Of a stretch of 7,910 bases of DNA, positions 1-6,479 are shown piece by piece. How positions within the stretch are numbered: the first letter of the stretch is position 1; each line of letters begins with the position of its first letter. The position numbers were made by a program, and so were the translations under genes. The DNA lies in contig JASHVH010000025.1 in NCBI GenBank assembly GCA_030039575.1, positions 1 to 7,910 of the forward strand, read 5' to 3'. Source of the DNA: Acidimicrobiales bacterium. Its GTDB lineage: Bacteria; Actinomycetota; Acidimicrobiia; Acidimicrobiales; Palsa-688. Under the pieces are notes generated by a model. It saw only the letters and a list, made by a program, of their open reading frames with translations. It did not search any database and was not told where the DNA came from.

Positions 1-1
1 G

Positions 2-265
2 AGCTACCGCATCATCGTGGCGCGCAGTGCGGCCCGCCAATTGGCAGAGCGCCTGCCCGAAGCCGTCGCTGCGGCGTGCGTGGAGTTCATCTTCGGGCCC
101 CTGGCCGACGACCCCCACCAGGTCGGTGCCCCGTTACGGGAGCCGTATAAGGGCCTGTGGCGGGCGCGCCGGGGCGAGTATCGCGTGCGCTACCAGATAG
201 ACGACCACGACCGGACCGTGTACGTCCTGGACATCGACCACCGCCGGGATGCCTACCGAGGTTGA
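2..265 (+). CDS. RelE/ParE-family toxin, 5' end outside window
   Basis: The reading frame is open from the first complete codon in the window. The residues before the GTG at 17 (S-Y-R-I-I) already match the family's first beta strand, so the true start lies to the left and 17 is not the start. The visible 87 residues show the RelE/ParE fold order: beta strand, a helix with the pattern SAARQLAERLPEAVAAA, a GPL-DDPHQVGAPLRE turn, then the basic strands RRGEYRVRY (visible residues 56-64) and a C-terminal VLDIDHRRDAYR. Members of this family are small ribosome-dependent mRNA interferases or gyrase poisons. The basic residues in the last strands are the usual functional ones in RelE types. The cognate antitoxin would normally lie just upstream, outside the window. 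The stop is TGA at 263-265. The family call is firm; RelE versus ParE activity cannot be decided here. Confidence 0.88.
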   Translation, partial: SYRIIVARSAARQLAERLPEAVAAACVEFIFGPLADDPHQVGAPLREPYKGLWRARRGEYRVRYQIDDHDRTVYVLDIDHRRDAYRG

Positions 266-834
266 GGTCCGAAGGCCAAACAACGCCTCTATGCCCAGTG
301 GGCGGAGCGCCGGTTGTGCAAGCGCCACAAGGACACACGCCGGCCAAGCCGTCGGCCAGCCCTGGTCTCTGCTTCGCCAGCTCGGCGAACGCCGCCCTCT
401 AGCCCGCCGTGACCTGCCCAAGGCGGCGCCGTGGGCGCCGACAACCCGAGTAGGGACGGGCGGATCTGGGATCTGGCGCGTGAGGCCATGAACGAGGACA
501 CGCCCTCCCCAGGGTTCGCCCAAGGCCCTAGACAAGGTGGTGGCCAAGGTCTTCAGCCGGCCTGAGGGTTTCCGTCTCCTGTTGGGGACCCCCCGACTGG
601 ACGTGCCCCCGGTGCGGTGGGCCTATTCCGGTCCCGGCCAAGCACCCAGAGGCAGAGAACCCGTACTGCTACCGGCTCGACTACACGTAAGTTCTCGATG
701 AACTCGGCCACCCCACGGACCAATGCGGACCCTGGGAGAACCCGCTTGGTGACCGGCCCGAGCATGCGGCGCTCGGTCGCGCACACCCATACCAGCGTGG
801 GGACTTCGTGGGGCCATTAGGGCTTGGCAACCCG
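266..834 (+). pseudogene. Decayed coding remnant with zinc-ribbon-like end, unknown function
   Basis: No intact gene is visible here. On the + strand, protein-like stretches can be joined only by changing frame. The RelE frame continues past its stop, passes another TGA at 410-412, and reads VGADNPSRDGRIWDLAREA then MNEDTPSPGFAQ up to about 525. A second frame reads LDKVVAKVFSRPEGFRLLLGT from 528 to about 590. A third frame reads a CPRCGG knuckle (Cys codons at 604 and 613) with a third Cys at 667 and stops at TAA 688-690. The two frame changes fall at about 525 and 590. This pattern fits a broken small gene that ended in a Cys-rich, zinc-ribbon-like segment, but only three cysteines are visible and I do not recognise the family. 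From 691 to 834 I see no convincing gene. The similarity to the region left of the second tRNA remnant begins near 821. Confidence 0.3.
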
Positions 835-910
835 TGTCACCAGGTGGCAGCCACCGGCACGAAATGGCTCGTAAAATGTAGTTACATCCTTGTGACCAGG
901 GATTGCGACC

Positions 911-957
911 ACCTTGCCCAAGGTGAGGGTCGCGGGTTCGAATCCCGTCGTCCGCTC
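911..957 (+). repeat. tRNA-Gly(GCC) 3'-half remnant, attachment-site copy A
   Basis: The sequence matches the anticodon loop to the 3' end of a bacterial tRNA-Gly(GCC). It shows an anticodon arm ACC-TTGCCCAA-GGT, variable bases, a T-arm GCGGG-TTCGAAT-CCCGT and the acceptor 3' strand CGTCCGC followed by T. The anticodon loop carries one extra C, giving eight bases instead of seven. No 5' half (acceptor GCGGACG or D-arm) precedes it, so this is not a functional tRNA. A 3'-half tRNA duplicate starting at the anticodon loop is the classic footprint of a tyrosine-recombinase element, whose attP carries the tRNA 3' end. A broken integrase starts 113 bp downstream. A second copy lies at 6933-6978 with one substitution and one indel relative to this one. 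Confidence 0.85.
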
Positions 958-1002
958 GCAAAAGGGCAGGTCAGGGCCTATCTTGCCAGCTTCGTGCAAC
1001 TT

Positions 1003-1022
1003 GGTTGTCCATGGTTGTCCAT
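1003..1022 (+). repeat. Tandem direct repeat, 10 bp x 2, between att copy A and integrase
   Basis: The unit ggttgtccat occurs twice back to back and is followed by gg. It sits 45 bp to the right of the tRNA-Gly remnant and 48 bp before the integrase start. Short direct repeats flanking an att core are often arm-type binding sites for the integrase, so this is a plausible arm site. That role is inferred from position only. Confidence 0.5.
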
Positions 1023-1070
1023 GGCCCTCACCCTTCTGAACAACAAGGCCTTCCGGTACGGAGTAGCAGC

Positions 1071-1437
1071 ATGGCTGGCAGCATCCGCCTGAAAGATCAT
1101 CGGCCGAATGTATGGGAACTGCGGATCTACGTGGGCCGGGACTCGACCGGACGAGTCCGGCATCGGCAAGCGACCTTCCATGGCTCCAGGCGCCAGGCCC
1201 GAACGAGAACTCGCTCGTTTGGTAGCCGAGCAGGAGGCGGATCCCGCCGCTGTGCCCGAGGACCCGGTCGCATGGGGACCGACGACCACGGTCAATGACG
1301 CCATGGCTGCTTGGCGCGAAAACGGGTGGGAAGATCCTTCGCCCAAGACTACCGGCCGCTACGAGAGCTGCTGTGAGCGTCGACCGACGCCGACGGGCCG
1401 GTTCTCGAGCAGACACCGCAGGTCGTGGCTCCCCTGA
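1071..1437 (+). pseudogene. Tyrosine recombinase/phage integrase, N-terminal remnant, frameshifted
   Basis: The start is ATG 1071, preceded by GGAG at 1060-1063 with a 7-base gap. The first segment, of about 43 residues, reads MAGSIRLKDHRPNVWELRIY then VGRD-TGRVRHRQATFHGSRRQA. This is the N-terminal arm-binding domain typical of actinobacterial phage-type integrases. Near 1195-1205 the homology moves to another frame and continues with RELARLVAEQEADPAA, then TTTVNDAMAAWRENGWEDPSPKTTGRYE, which is the start of the SAM-like core-binding domain. Recognisable homology ends near 1370 and that frame stops at 1435-1437. The catalytic domain (Arg, HxxR, Tyr) is absent. Intact members are about 350-450 residues, so only about the first third remains. 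The gene is transcribed away from the adjacent tRNA-Gly remnant and converges on the regulator at 1492. It would be non-functional as a recombinase. Confidence 0.85.
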
Positions 1438-1491
1438 CGCGATAGCGAGCCCGCTGTGGAGGCATAGCCCCGCCTGATTCGAAACCCGCAA

Positions 1492-4248
1492 TTATCCCTC
1501 TAAATCGCGTCGCGCCTCATGGCGTTGCGCTTGAGCCGCTAGCTGCCCTCGGTTGCTGACGCCCAACTTATCGAACACGCTGCTCAAGTGGCTCTTGACA
1601 GTAGGAATGGAAATGAACAGGCGCTCTGCTATTTCGGCATTGGTCAGGTGCTGACCGACGAGGGACACGACTCTTTTTTCCGACTGGGTCAAGCTTTCCC
1701 AGCCAAACCGAGGCCGTGTGCGACTACCCCGTCCCCGGCCGGCATATTCGACGGCCTGATCGAACGCCAGCGCCCGTCCTTCACCCATCGACTGCTCGAA
1801 AAAGTCTTGTCCCAGGTTGGCTTGCAGCTCCGCCAGGACGGGTACCAGCTCTGCACCAGCGGGGACCGGTCGCACATAGCCCGTCACGTCCCGCTGGCGC
1901 TCGGCCGCCCCTACAAGCCGGACCGCTTCGTAGGGGCGCCCGAGGTCGGCGAGGGTAAGAGCTACTAGCTCCAACAACTCGATGGCGAATAGCAAGGAAC
2001 CGGCGTCATACGCCAAGCGAAGCGCGTCACAGGCCAGGCCGTGCGCTCGCTGGGGCTCCCCTTCGACGCGGGCGAACCTGGCTTCGACTCGTAGCCTCGG
2101 AACCGCCGCAGGTTGTTGGCCCGATGGCGCCCGGGAAAGGAATTGGGCAAATAAGCGCTTGGCTGAGGGTACGTCGCCGCGGTATAGAGCTGACTCCACG
2201 AGTTCAGCCTGGATGCCCACGTGCGCGCCCGTGACTCCGAGCGTGACAGACGTTTTCGTGCACGCGCGCTCGAGCACCTCGTAACCTTCGTCGACTTGCC
2301 CCAACCAGACCATCGCCTTCCCCTTTACGGCCTCCGCGGCCGTCATGCTGAAGAGGTCGCCAGTCGCCAAAGCGGCGGCGCGGGCACGCTCAGCAGCTAC
2401 AGGCGCGTCGTGGTCGGCCCGGTGGTAGCCGACCTCGCACCGAACGATCTCGGCCAGCACCGTTAGGATAGGGAAAGACTGCTCCTCGGCGAAGCGCAGC
2501 ACGACATCGGCTTCGTCCAGGGCCCGCTGCAGTTGCCCGGCCCATATCGCCACCAGGGCCAGTTGAGCTCGGGCGCCCATGGCGCCCCAGGCCCAACCGG
2601 CACTTTCGGCCACCCGGAGCGCTTCCTCGGCCGCCGCCACGGCATCCCTGTGCCGGCTCAGCCACTTATAAACGCCGGACTTGTGCACCAACCCCAGCGC
2701 GACCAGGTCGTACTGGCCGAGCCCGCGGGCCAGGGGCAGGGCCTCGTCGAGAATGGTTATCGTACGCTCCGGCTCGCTCAGCGAGTGGACGACAGCCTCG
2801 AGGGTCAGGCCGCGGGCCAGCACCGTTTGGTCCCCGAGCGAACGCCCCAGGGCGGTCAGTTCCTCGGCCAGGTGCAGCGACGAGGCTGGGTCCAGCTCCG
2901 CCGAGCACTGCGCCGCCCAGTACAGAACTTCAGCTCGCTCCTGCTGGCGCAGTTCAGCCGCCAACAGTTGCCGGCAACGGCTCAAGGCCTCGACCCGCAG
3001 GCCGCGCGTGTAAAACAAGGCACCCACCGCGCCCATCAGCTGGGCGCCTCGGTGGAGCTGCTTTGACTGGACCGACCAGTCAAGTGCAGAACGAACGTTG
3101 TCCAGGTCGGCATCCAGGGTGCGGAGTGAGCCCGCCAGGTCGTTGGTCCAATGTTTCGGGCCGACAGTCTTGGCCAGTTCAGTGAAGTAATCGAGGTGAC
3201 GGTCCCGCCAATGGGAACTGGCGCCGCACGCGTCAAGAGCGCCGGCGCAGTAGTCGCGCATCGTCTCGTGCAACCGGAAACGGTCCTGTTTGGGCAGGGC
3301 TTGGACAAGCGACTTTTCGACGAGGGACGTCAGCAACCCGAATACGTGGGCACGCTCGACCTCTTCGTCAGCGCAGACAGCCTCGGCACCGGCGAAGGTG
3401 AACCCCGGGGTGAAGACGGCCAAGCGGTGTAATAAGGCGCGCTCGTCGTCCGTCAGGAGGTTGCAGCTCCACTCGATCGAAGCCAACAGCGTCTTATGGC
3501 GGGCCGGGACAGTCCGTCCCGTCCCTGCGAGGACGCGAAAACCGTCCGAGAGCTCTCGGGCGATGGCGTCGACACTCATCATGCTGGCTCGGGCGGCGGC
3601 CAGCTCTACGGCCAAAGGGATGCCGTCCAGGCGTTCGCAGATGCTCGCCACGGCCAGGGCTTCGTCTTCTGTCAAGGAAAAGTCGGCGCGGTCCAGGCGA
3701 GCCCGCTCAATGAAAAGCGTTCCCGCCTCCGAGCGCTCGAGCGAACTCCTTGCGCCTGTGGCCGGGCGTTCCGGGAGCGACAGACCACCCACACTCACTA
3801 CGACCTCACCAGGGACACCGAGACGCTCGCGCGAGGTGGCGAGTACCCGCACGCCCGGACAGTCCCGCAAGAGGAGATGAACCAGTGCGGCGCAGCCCTC
3901 GATCAGGTGCTCACAGTTATCGAGCAGGAGCAAGAGGTGGTGGTCGGACAGCTGCTCGGCCAATGCGCCAAGCGCCGGCCGGCCCCGGAGTTCTGCCAGC
4001 CCGAGGTTACTGCGAACGGCGTCGGGCACCAGAGCCGACTTGGACAGTCCGGACAAATCGACAAAGCAAATCGTGCCCGGACGGGCGGGCACGTCTTGAT
4101 GCCCGACCTCTATAGCGAGACGGGTCTTACCGCACCCCCCGGGCCCGACGAGGCTGACGAGTCGGTGGGCGGAGAGCCGTCTGCCGACCAGCTCGATCGT
4201 GGAGCGACGTCCGATGAAGTTTGTCAGCTGGTTCGGCAGCGCTGCCAT
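1492..4248 (-). CDS. STAND ATPase LuxR-family transcriptional regulator with TPR-like region
   Basis: This is a large intact regulator of 918 residues from ATG 4248. The frame opens at GTG 4284, directly after an in-frame TAG, which would give 930 residues. I prefer the ATG because the family begins with a short MxxLPxQLTxFIGR leader, matched here by MAALPNQLTNFIGR. Neither start has a strong ribosome binding site. With the ATG as residue 1, a P-loop GPGGCGKT lies at 35-42, a Walker B stretch LLLLLDNCEH at 105-114, an ATSRERLGVPGE motif near 137-148, and GIPLAVELAAARA at 209-221. A winged-helix-like segment follows, then a long helical TPR-like region from about 390 to 830. A C-terminal LuxR/GerE helix-turn-helix lies at about 850-910 (LTQSEKRVVSLVGQHLTNAE, with TVKSHLSSVFDKLGVSNR). 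Such proteins are thought to be ATP-dependent switches in the cytoplasm that bind DNA after sensing a ligand through the TPR part. The target and ligand are unknown. It is divergent from the propeller gene at 4474, which is a natural candidate target. Confidence 0.93.
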   Translation of the reverse strand: MAALPNQLTNFIGRRSTIELVGRRLSAHRLVSLVGPGGCGKTRLAIEVGHQDVPARPGTICFVDLSGLSKSALVPDAVRSNLGLAELRGRPALGALAEQLSDHHLLLLLDNCEHLIEGCAALVHLLLRDCPGVRVLATSRERLGVPGEVVVSVGGLSLPERPATGARSSLERSEAGTLFIERARLDRADFSLTEDEALAVASICERLDGIPLAVELAAARASMMSVDAIARELSDGFRVLAGTGRTVPARHKTLLASIEWSCNLLTDDERALLHRLAVFTPGFTFAGAEAVCADEEVERAHVFGLLTSLVEKSLVQALPKQDRFRLHETMRDYCAGALDACGASSHWRDRHLDYFTELAKTVGPKHWTNDLAGSLRTLDADLDNVRSALDWSVQSKQLHRGAQLMGAVGALFYTRGLRVEALSRCRQLLAAELRQQERAEVLYWAAQCSAELDPASSLHLAEELTALGRSLGDQTVLARGLTLEAVVHSLSEPERTITILDEALPLARGLGQYDLVALGLVHKSGVYKWLSRHRDAVAAAEEALRVAESAGWAWGAMGARAQLALVAIWAGQLQRALDEADVVLRFAEEQSFPILTVLAEIVRCEVGYHRADHDAPVAAERARAAALATGDLFSMTAAEAVKGKAMVWLGQVDEGYEVLERACTKTSVTLGVTGAHVGIQAELVESALYRGDVPSAKRLFAQFLSRAPSGQQPAAVPRLRVEARFARVEGEPQRAHGLACDALRLAYDAGSLLFAIELLELVALTLADLGRPYEAVRLVGAAERQRDVTGYVRPVPAGAELVPVLAELQANLGQDFFEQSMGEGRALAFDQAVEYAGRGRGSRTRPRFGWESLTQSEKRVVSLVGQHLTNAEIAERLFISIPTVKSHLSSVFDKLGVSNRGQLAAQAQRHEARRDLEG

Positions 4249-4318
4249 TGGCTTACCGGTCGTGTCCCCACCGACGCCGCGCACCTAACGGCGGCCGGTC
4301 GCCATCCAGCGCGAAAAG

Positions 4319-4346
4319 ATCATACCTCACCACCCGTTCTTCCAAC
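4319..4346 (-). promoter_or_regulatory. Candidate promoter for the LuxR-type regulator
   Basis: On the - strand a good -10 hexamer TATGAT (4324-4319) lies 16 bases from GTTGGA (4346-4341), or 15 bases from TTGGAA (4345-4340). Transcription would begin near 4312 and leave a leader of about 64 bases before ATG 4248. The -10 is strong by consensus and the -35 only moderate. No other similarly good match was found in this divergent gap. Confidence 0.4.
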
Positions 4347-4383
4347 TTCCGTCGGATGTTTGTGCGGGCGTAGGCGCTGATTC

Positions 4384-4413
4384 TTGGAATACCCGGGCAA
4401 GTCGAACAGTGAT
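4384..4413 (+). promoter_or_regulatory. Weak candidate promoter for the FG-GAP protein gene
   Basis: TTGGAA at 4384-4389 is followed after 18 bases by AGTGAT at 4408-4413, a poor -10 match. The TTGGAA hexamer is the inverted complement of TTCCAA at 4340-4345 in the opposing promoter, so the two hexamers could also be half-sites of a shared regulator. Position in the divergent gap is the main support. Confidence 0.2.
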
Positions 4414-4473
4414 CTCCATCAACCACTACGGGCCCTCTCGTGACCACAACTGTGCCAAGGAGAGATCGAAACA

Positions 4474-5772
4474 GTGACCAACAGAACTATTCCAGCCGAA
4501 AGAGCCGAGCACAAGCGCATCGCTGGGCTCAAAGCAGTCCTTCATCACAACCCTTCAGCGACGGGGGCTCGCCTACGGCGGCCACGCCAAGTCGTGCGCA
4601 GCCCTCGGCGTCAGTCCTGGTTGCTGGTCGCGAGTTCGGTCGTTTTACTGTCGGTGACCGGGGGTGGGCTACCCGGTCGTGTCACGACGCGGCTGGGCGC
4701 GGTCACGCGGCCCATGCCGCTCGACCCCGAGGGCTTGCGGGCGGGCGCCGCCTTCGGCACTTCGGTGGCCATAAACGGAAACCTCGCCGTGGTCGGTGGG
4801 CCCTTCCAGGCCGGGGGCCTGGCTTACGTGTACGCCCCGAAGAGCGGGGGTTGGCGGCAGACTGCCGAGTTGCGCGGGGAGGACACGCGTCCCGGTGACT
4901 TCTTCGGAGGCGCCATAGCGGTAAAGGGCCGAACCATTGTGGTCGGGGCCGACGTCCACGACGGCGCGACGGGCCGGGCGTACGTTTTCACCGAGGAGAG
5001 CGGAAGTTGGCGCCAGATCGCCGAACTGAAAAACACCGGCCCAGGACGCGCCAGCGGGTTTGGCTTGTCGGTTGCGGAAGGGGCGGGGACGATTGTGGTC
5101 AGCTCGGCCGGAGCAGCCGTGGTCTTCACCCGGGACCGCCGGGGCTGGCGGCAGGCTGCTCAGCTCCACCTCCAAGGCGCCAGCACAGACACCAGCTTCG
5201 GGTTTTCGGTCGCCGCTTCCGGCCCGCTCGTCGTGGTCGGCGACCCGGGGGCCACGGGCGGCGCGGGCCGGGCTTATGTGTTCGGCACCACTCGGCACGG
5301 CTGGCGCCAACTTGCCGAACTGGCGGGCTTGGACACCAAACCAGGCGACAACTTCGGCTTCTCCGTGGCGGCTGGCGCGGGCCGGGTCCTGGTCGGCGCT
5401 CCCTGGCATGGCGCCGGCGCCGCCTATGTGTTCAGCCCGGCCCACCAGCGCTGGCACCAAGTCGCCGAGATCACCGGCCCAGACAGTCGGGTGGGCGACC
5501 AGTTCGGCTCGAGCGTGGCCCTAGATGCCGGCCTGGCGGTGGTCGGCGCTCCCTCGCACCGTGCCGGCGCGGCCTACGTGTTCAGCCCCTCCCGCGAGGC
5601 CTGGCACGAAATCGCCGAGATCACCCCGCCCGGCGCCTCCCGCAGCGATTTCGGGATCGCCGAAGCCGTCTCCGGGGCCACTGTGGTGACCGGTGCAAAC
5701 GCGTACCATAACGGAACCGGTGCCGCCTGGGTCACCAATGCGATATCAGGGCACGTCGCCTATGGGCGCTGA
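4474..5772 (+). CDS. Exported or membrane-anchored FG-GAP_2 seven-bladed beta-propeller protein
   Basis: The start is GTG 4474, supported by AAGGAG (4457-4462) 11 bases upstream; the product is 432 residues. Residues 1-47 are basic and polar. Residues 48-64 (SWLLVASSVVLLSVTGG) form one hydrophobic segment, either a long signal peptide or an N-terminal membrane anchor. The rest is seven repeats of about 50 residues with FG at 94, 144, 196, 242, 294, 344 and 393. Each follows the pattern D-FG-SVA-....-VVVGAP-...-G-AYVF-...-W-Q-AEL, which is the FG-GAP_2 type, and seven copies make one closed beta-propeller. The DxDxDG calcium loop of integrin-type FG-GAP repeats is absent. Blade 3 is the most divergent, with VVSSAG in place of VVGAP. 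No catalytic domain or cell-wall sorting motif is visible, so a binding or scaffold role outside the membrane is likely but unproven. The gene is divergent from the LuxR-type regulator, with a 225-bp gap to ATG 4248. Confidence 0.9.
   Translation: MTNRTIPAERAEHKRIAGLKAVLHHNPSATGARLRRPRQVVRSPRRQSWLLVASSVVLLSVTGGGLPGRVTTRLGAVTRPMPLDPEGLRAGAAFGTSVAINGNLAVVGGPFQAGGLAYVYAPKSGGWRQTAELRGEDTRPGDFFGGAIAVKGRTIVVGADVHDGATGRAYVFTEESGSWRQIAELKNTGPGRASGFGLSVAEGAGTIVVSSAGAAVVFTRDRRGWRQAAQLHLQGASTDTSFGFSVAASGPLVVVGDPGATGGAGRAYVFGTTRHGWRQLAELAGLDTKPGDNFGFSVAAGAGRVLVGAPWHGAGAAYVFSPAHQRWHQVAEITGPDSRVGDQFGSSVALDAGLAVVGAPSHRAGAAYVFSPSREAWHEIAEITPPGASRSDFGIAEAVSGATVVTGANAYHNGTGAAWVTNAISGHVAYGR
5391..5589 (+). repeat. 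Nucleotide-level duplication of propeller blades 5 and 6
   Basis: The stretch 5391-5439 is closely matched by 5541-5589, exactly 150 bases (50 codons) later. Both begin ggtcggcgctccct and end in a tgttcagccc segment encoding AAYVFSP. The other blades resemble each other mainly at protein level. Blades 5 and 6 therefore look like the youngest duplication, or one kept alike by gene conversion. Confidence 0.6.
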
Positions 5773-5945
5773 AGACAAACGGCACCCGGGAACCGGGAGG
5801 ACCGAGCGCATTTCAACGGCGGCAGCTCCTCGAAAGCCCACTCCTCGCCCGCCGGCAGGACAGGTGCAGAAGAAACGAGCACCGGGACCACCACGATAGA
5901 AATACTGCCACGGGTTCTTCGGGCTCGCGATAATTGTTCTTGCAT
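5760..5945 (-). CDS. Possible small exported peptide, 61 residues
   Basis: ATG 5945 on the - strand has a full AGGAGG ribosome binding site (5960-5955) with a 9-base gap, the strongest such site in this stretch. The 61-residue product begins MQEQLSRARRTRG, continues with a hydrophobic run SISIVVVPVLVSSAPVLPA and then GEEW. This resembles a signal peptide with a basic n-region, an h-region and small residues before a possible cleavage at about residue 32. The remainder would be about 29 residues with two cysteines (residues 46 and 57). I recognise no family. The 3' end overlaps the last 13 bases of the FG-GAP gene on the opposite strand, so expression of one could affect the other. The start signal is good, but no homology supports it and the other two frames here are also open. 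Confidence 0.35.
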   Translation of the reverse strand: MQEQLSRARRTRGSISIVVVPVLVSSAPVLPAGEEWAFEELPPLKCARSSRFPGAVCLQRP

Positions 5946-5987
5946 AGGGGTTTTCCTCCTCTGTCGCGAGGGTTTTGGCTTGTCACC

Positions 5988-6009
5988 CCCGAGTGTGCCA
6001 ACACTCGGG
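5988..6009. promoter_or_regulatory. Perfect 22-bp palindrome, candidate operator or leader hairpin
   Basis: The arms cccgagtgt (5988-5996) and acactcggg (6001-6009) are exact reverse complements separated by gcca. No T-run follows on either strand, so it is not a standard terminator. It lies 27 bases upstream of the AGGAGG of the small - strand ORF, where it could be an operator for a dimeric repressor or a hairpin in the leader. It does not match the CIRCE element. Confidence 0.55.
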
Positions 6010-6291
6010 CCCTCACGGCAGGGCGAGGAGCCCTTTTGCCTTCCGCTCCCATTTCCCACCGGGTCTGTCTCCCATTACGGCGCCGGCCCGCGGAGGGCCC
6101 GTCACGCAGGAGCTGCGAAGCGCTCCTTCATGACATCAGTTATCTTCAGTTCGGAAAGTAAAAGCCCTTGTAGGGGCGGGTGTTTTGCTGTGTGTACATG
6201 TCCTCGCCGCGACCATGATAAGAGCAATCAAGACCCCCGGGACGGGCGTCTCACTCCATTGTGGCGTCGCGGCAGTCCTGGCAGCGCCGTC

Positions 6292-6332
6292 GTCAAGGCC
6301 AAGCCCTCCGGGCGGCTTGCAGCCGCCTTGAC
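6292..6332. repeat. REP-like imperfect palindrome
   Basis: The outer arms gtcaaggc (6292-6299) and gccttgac (6325-6332) are exact complements. The inner arms caagcc (6300-6305) and ggcttg (6314-6319) can extend the stem with a bulge. Alternatively ggcggct (6311-6317) and agccgcc (6321-6327) make a tight hairpin with a three-base loop. No T-run follows. It resembles a single REP-type intergenic palindrome; only one copy is present in the window. Confidence 0.5.
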
Positions 6333-6479
6333 AACGGCTCGGTGAAGACAGTGGCGTAGATAACGCGCACTCGCCCGGGCTAAAAGGCTCCCTCGTGTGC
6401 AGAGAAGACACCCGAAAGTGGACTGGAGATAACGACGGTTCTCGCGGCAGACCCGTTCAATTTGCTTAGGAAATGACGC

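Larger units (their letters stand above)
5773..6479. other. Gene-poor stretch between the propeller gene and the second integrase remnant
   Basis: Apart from the small - strand ORF, the 22-bp palindrome and the REP-like hairpin listed separately, I see no gene supported by a start signal and recognisable protein in this stretch. The part from about 6340 to 6480 has a lower G+C feel. It lies where the missing core and catalytic parts of the second integrase would be expected, and no integrase-like reading remains there. Another short inverted repeat, aggagc / gctcct, occurs around 6110-6130. No rho-independent terminator with a T-run was found after the propeller gene. Confidence 0.5.

Noticed and set aside
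553..786. 77-residue - strand ORF with a protein-like VWVCATERRMLGPVTKRVLP segment
   Set aside because: It slightly resembles the end of replication-relaxation-type proteins, but there is no start signal, it overlaps the + strand Cys-rich remnant, and no motif is decisive.
623..961. 112-residue ORF on the - strand with DGIRTRDPHLG
   Set aside because: Same antisense-tRNA artefact, in another frame over copy A.
911..978. Functional tRNA-Gly gene at either copy
   Set aside because: Both copies lack the acceptor 5' strand and D-arm; copy A has an 8-base anticodon loop and copy B a T-stem mismatch.
1466..1489. T-arm-like gcgggtttcgaatc on the - strand, possible third att copy
   Set aside because: Only about a dozen bases resemble the T-arm, and the flanking acceptor and anticodon sequences are absent.
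817..1491. 224-residue ORF on the - strand
   Set aside because: It is antisense to the tRNA-Gly remnant and integrase 1. Its TTGFEPATLTLGKV segment is the known artefact of translating tRNA T-arms backwards.
3496..4380. 294-residue ORF on the + strand
   Set aside because: Shadow of the regulator gene; its sequence has no recognisable domain, while the opposite strand has clear Walker and STAND motifs in order.
4669..5460. 263-residue ORF on the - strand
   Set aside because: Shadow of the FG-GAP gene, low-complexity and without a family resemblance.
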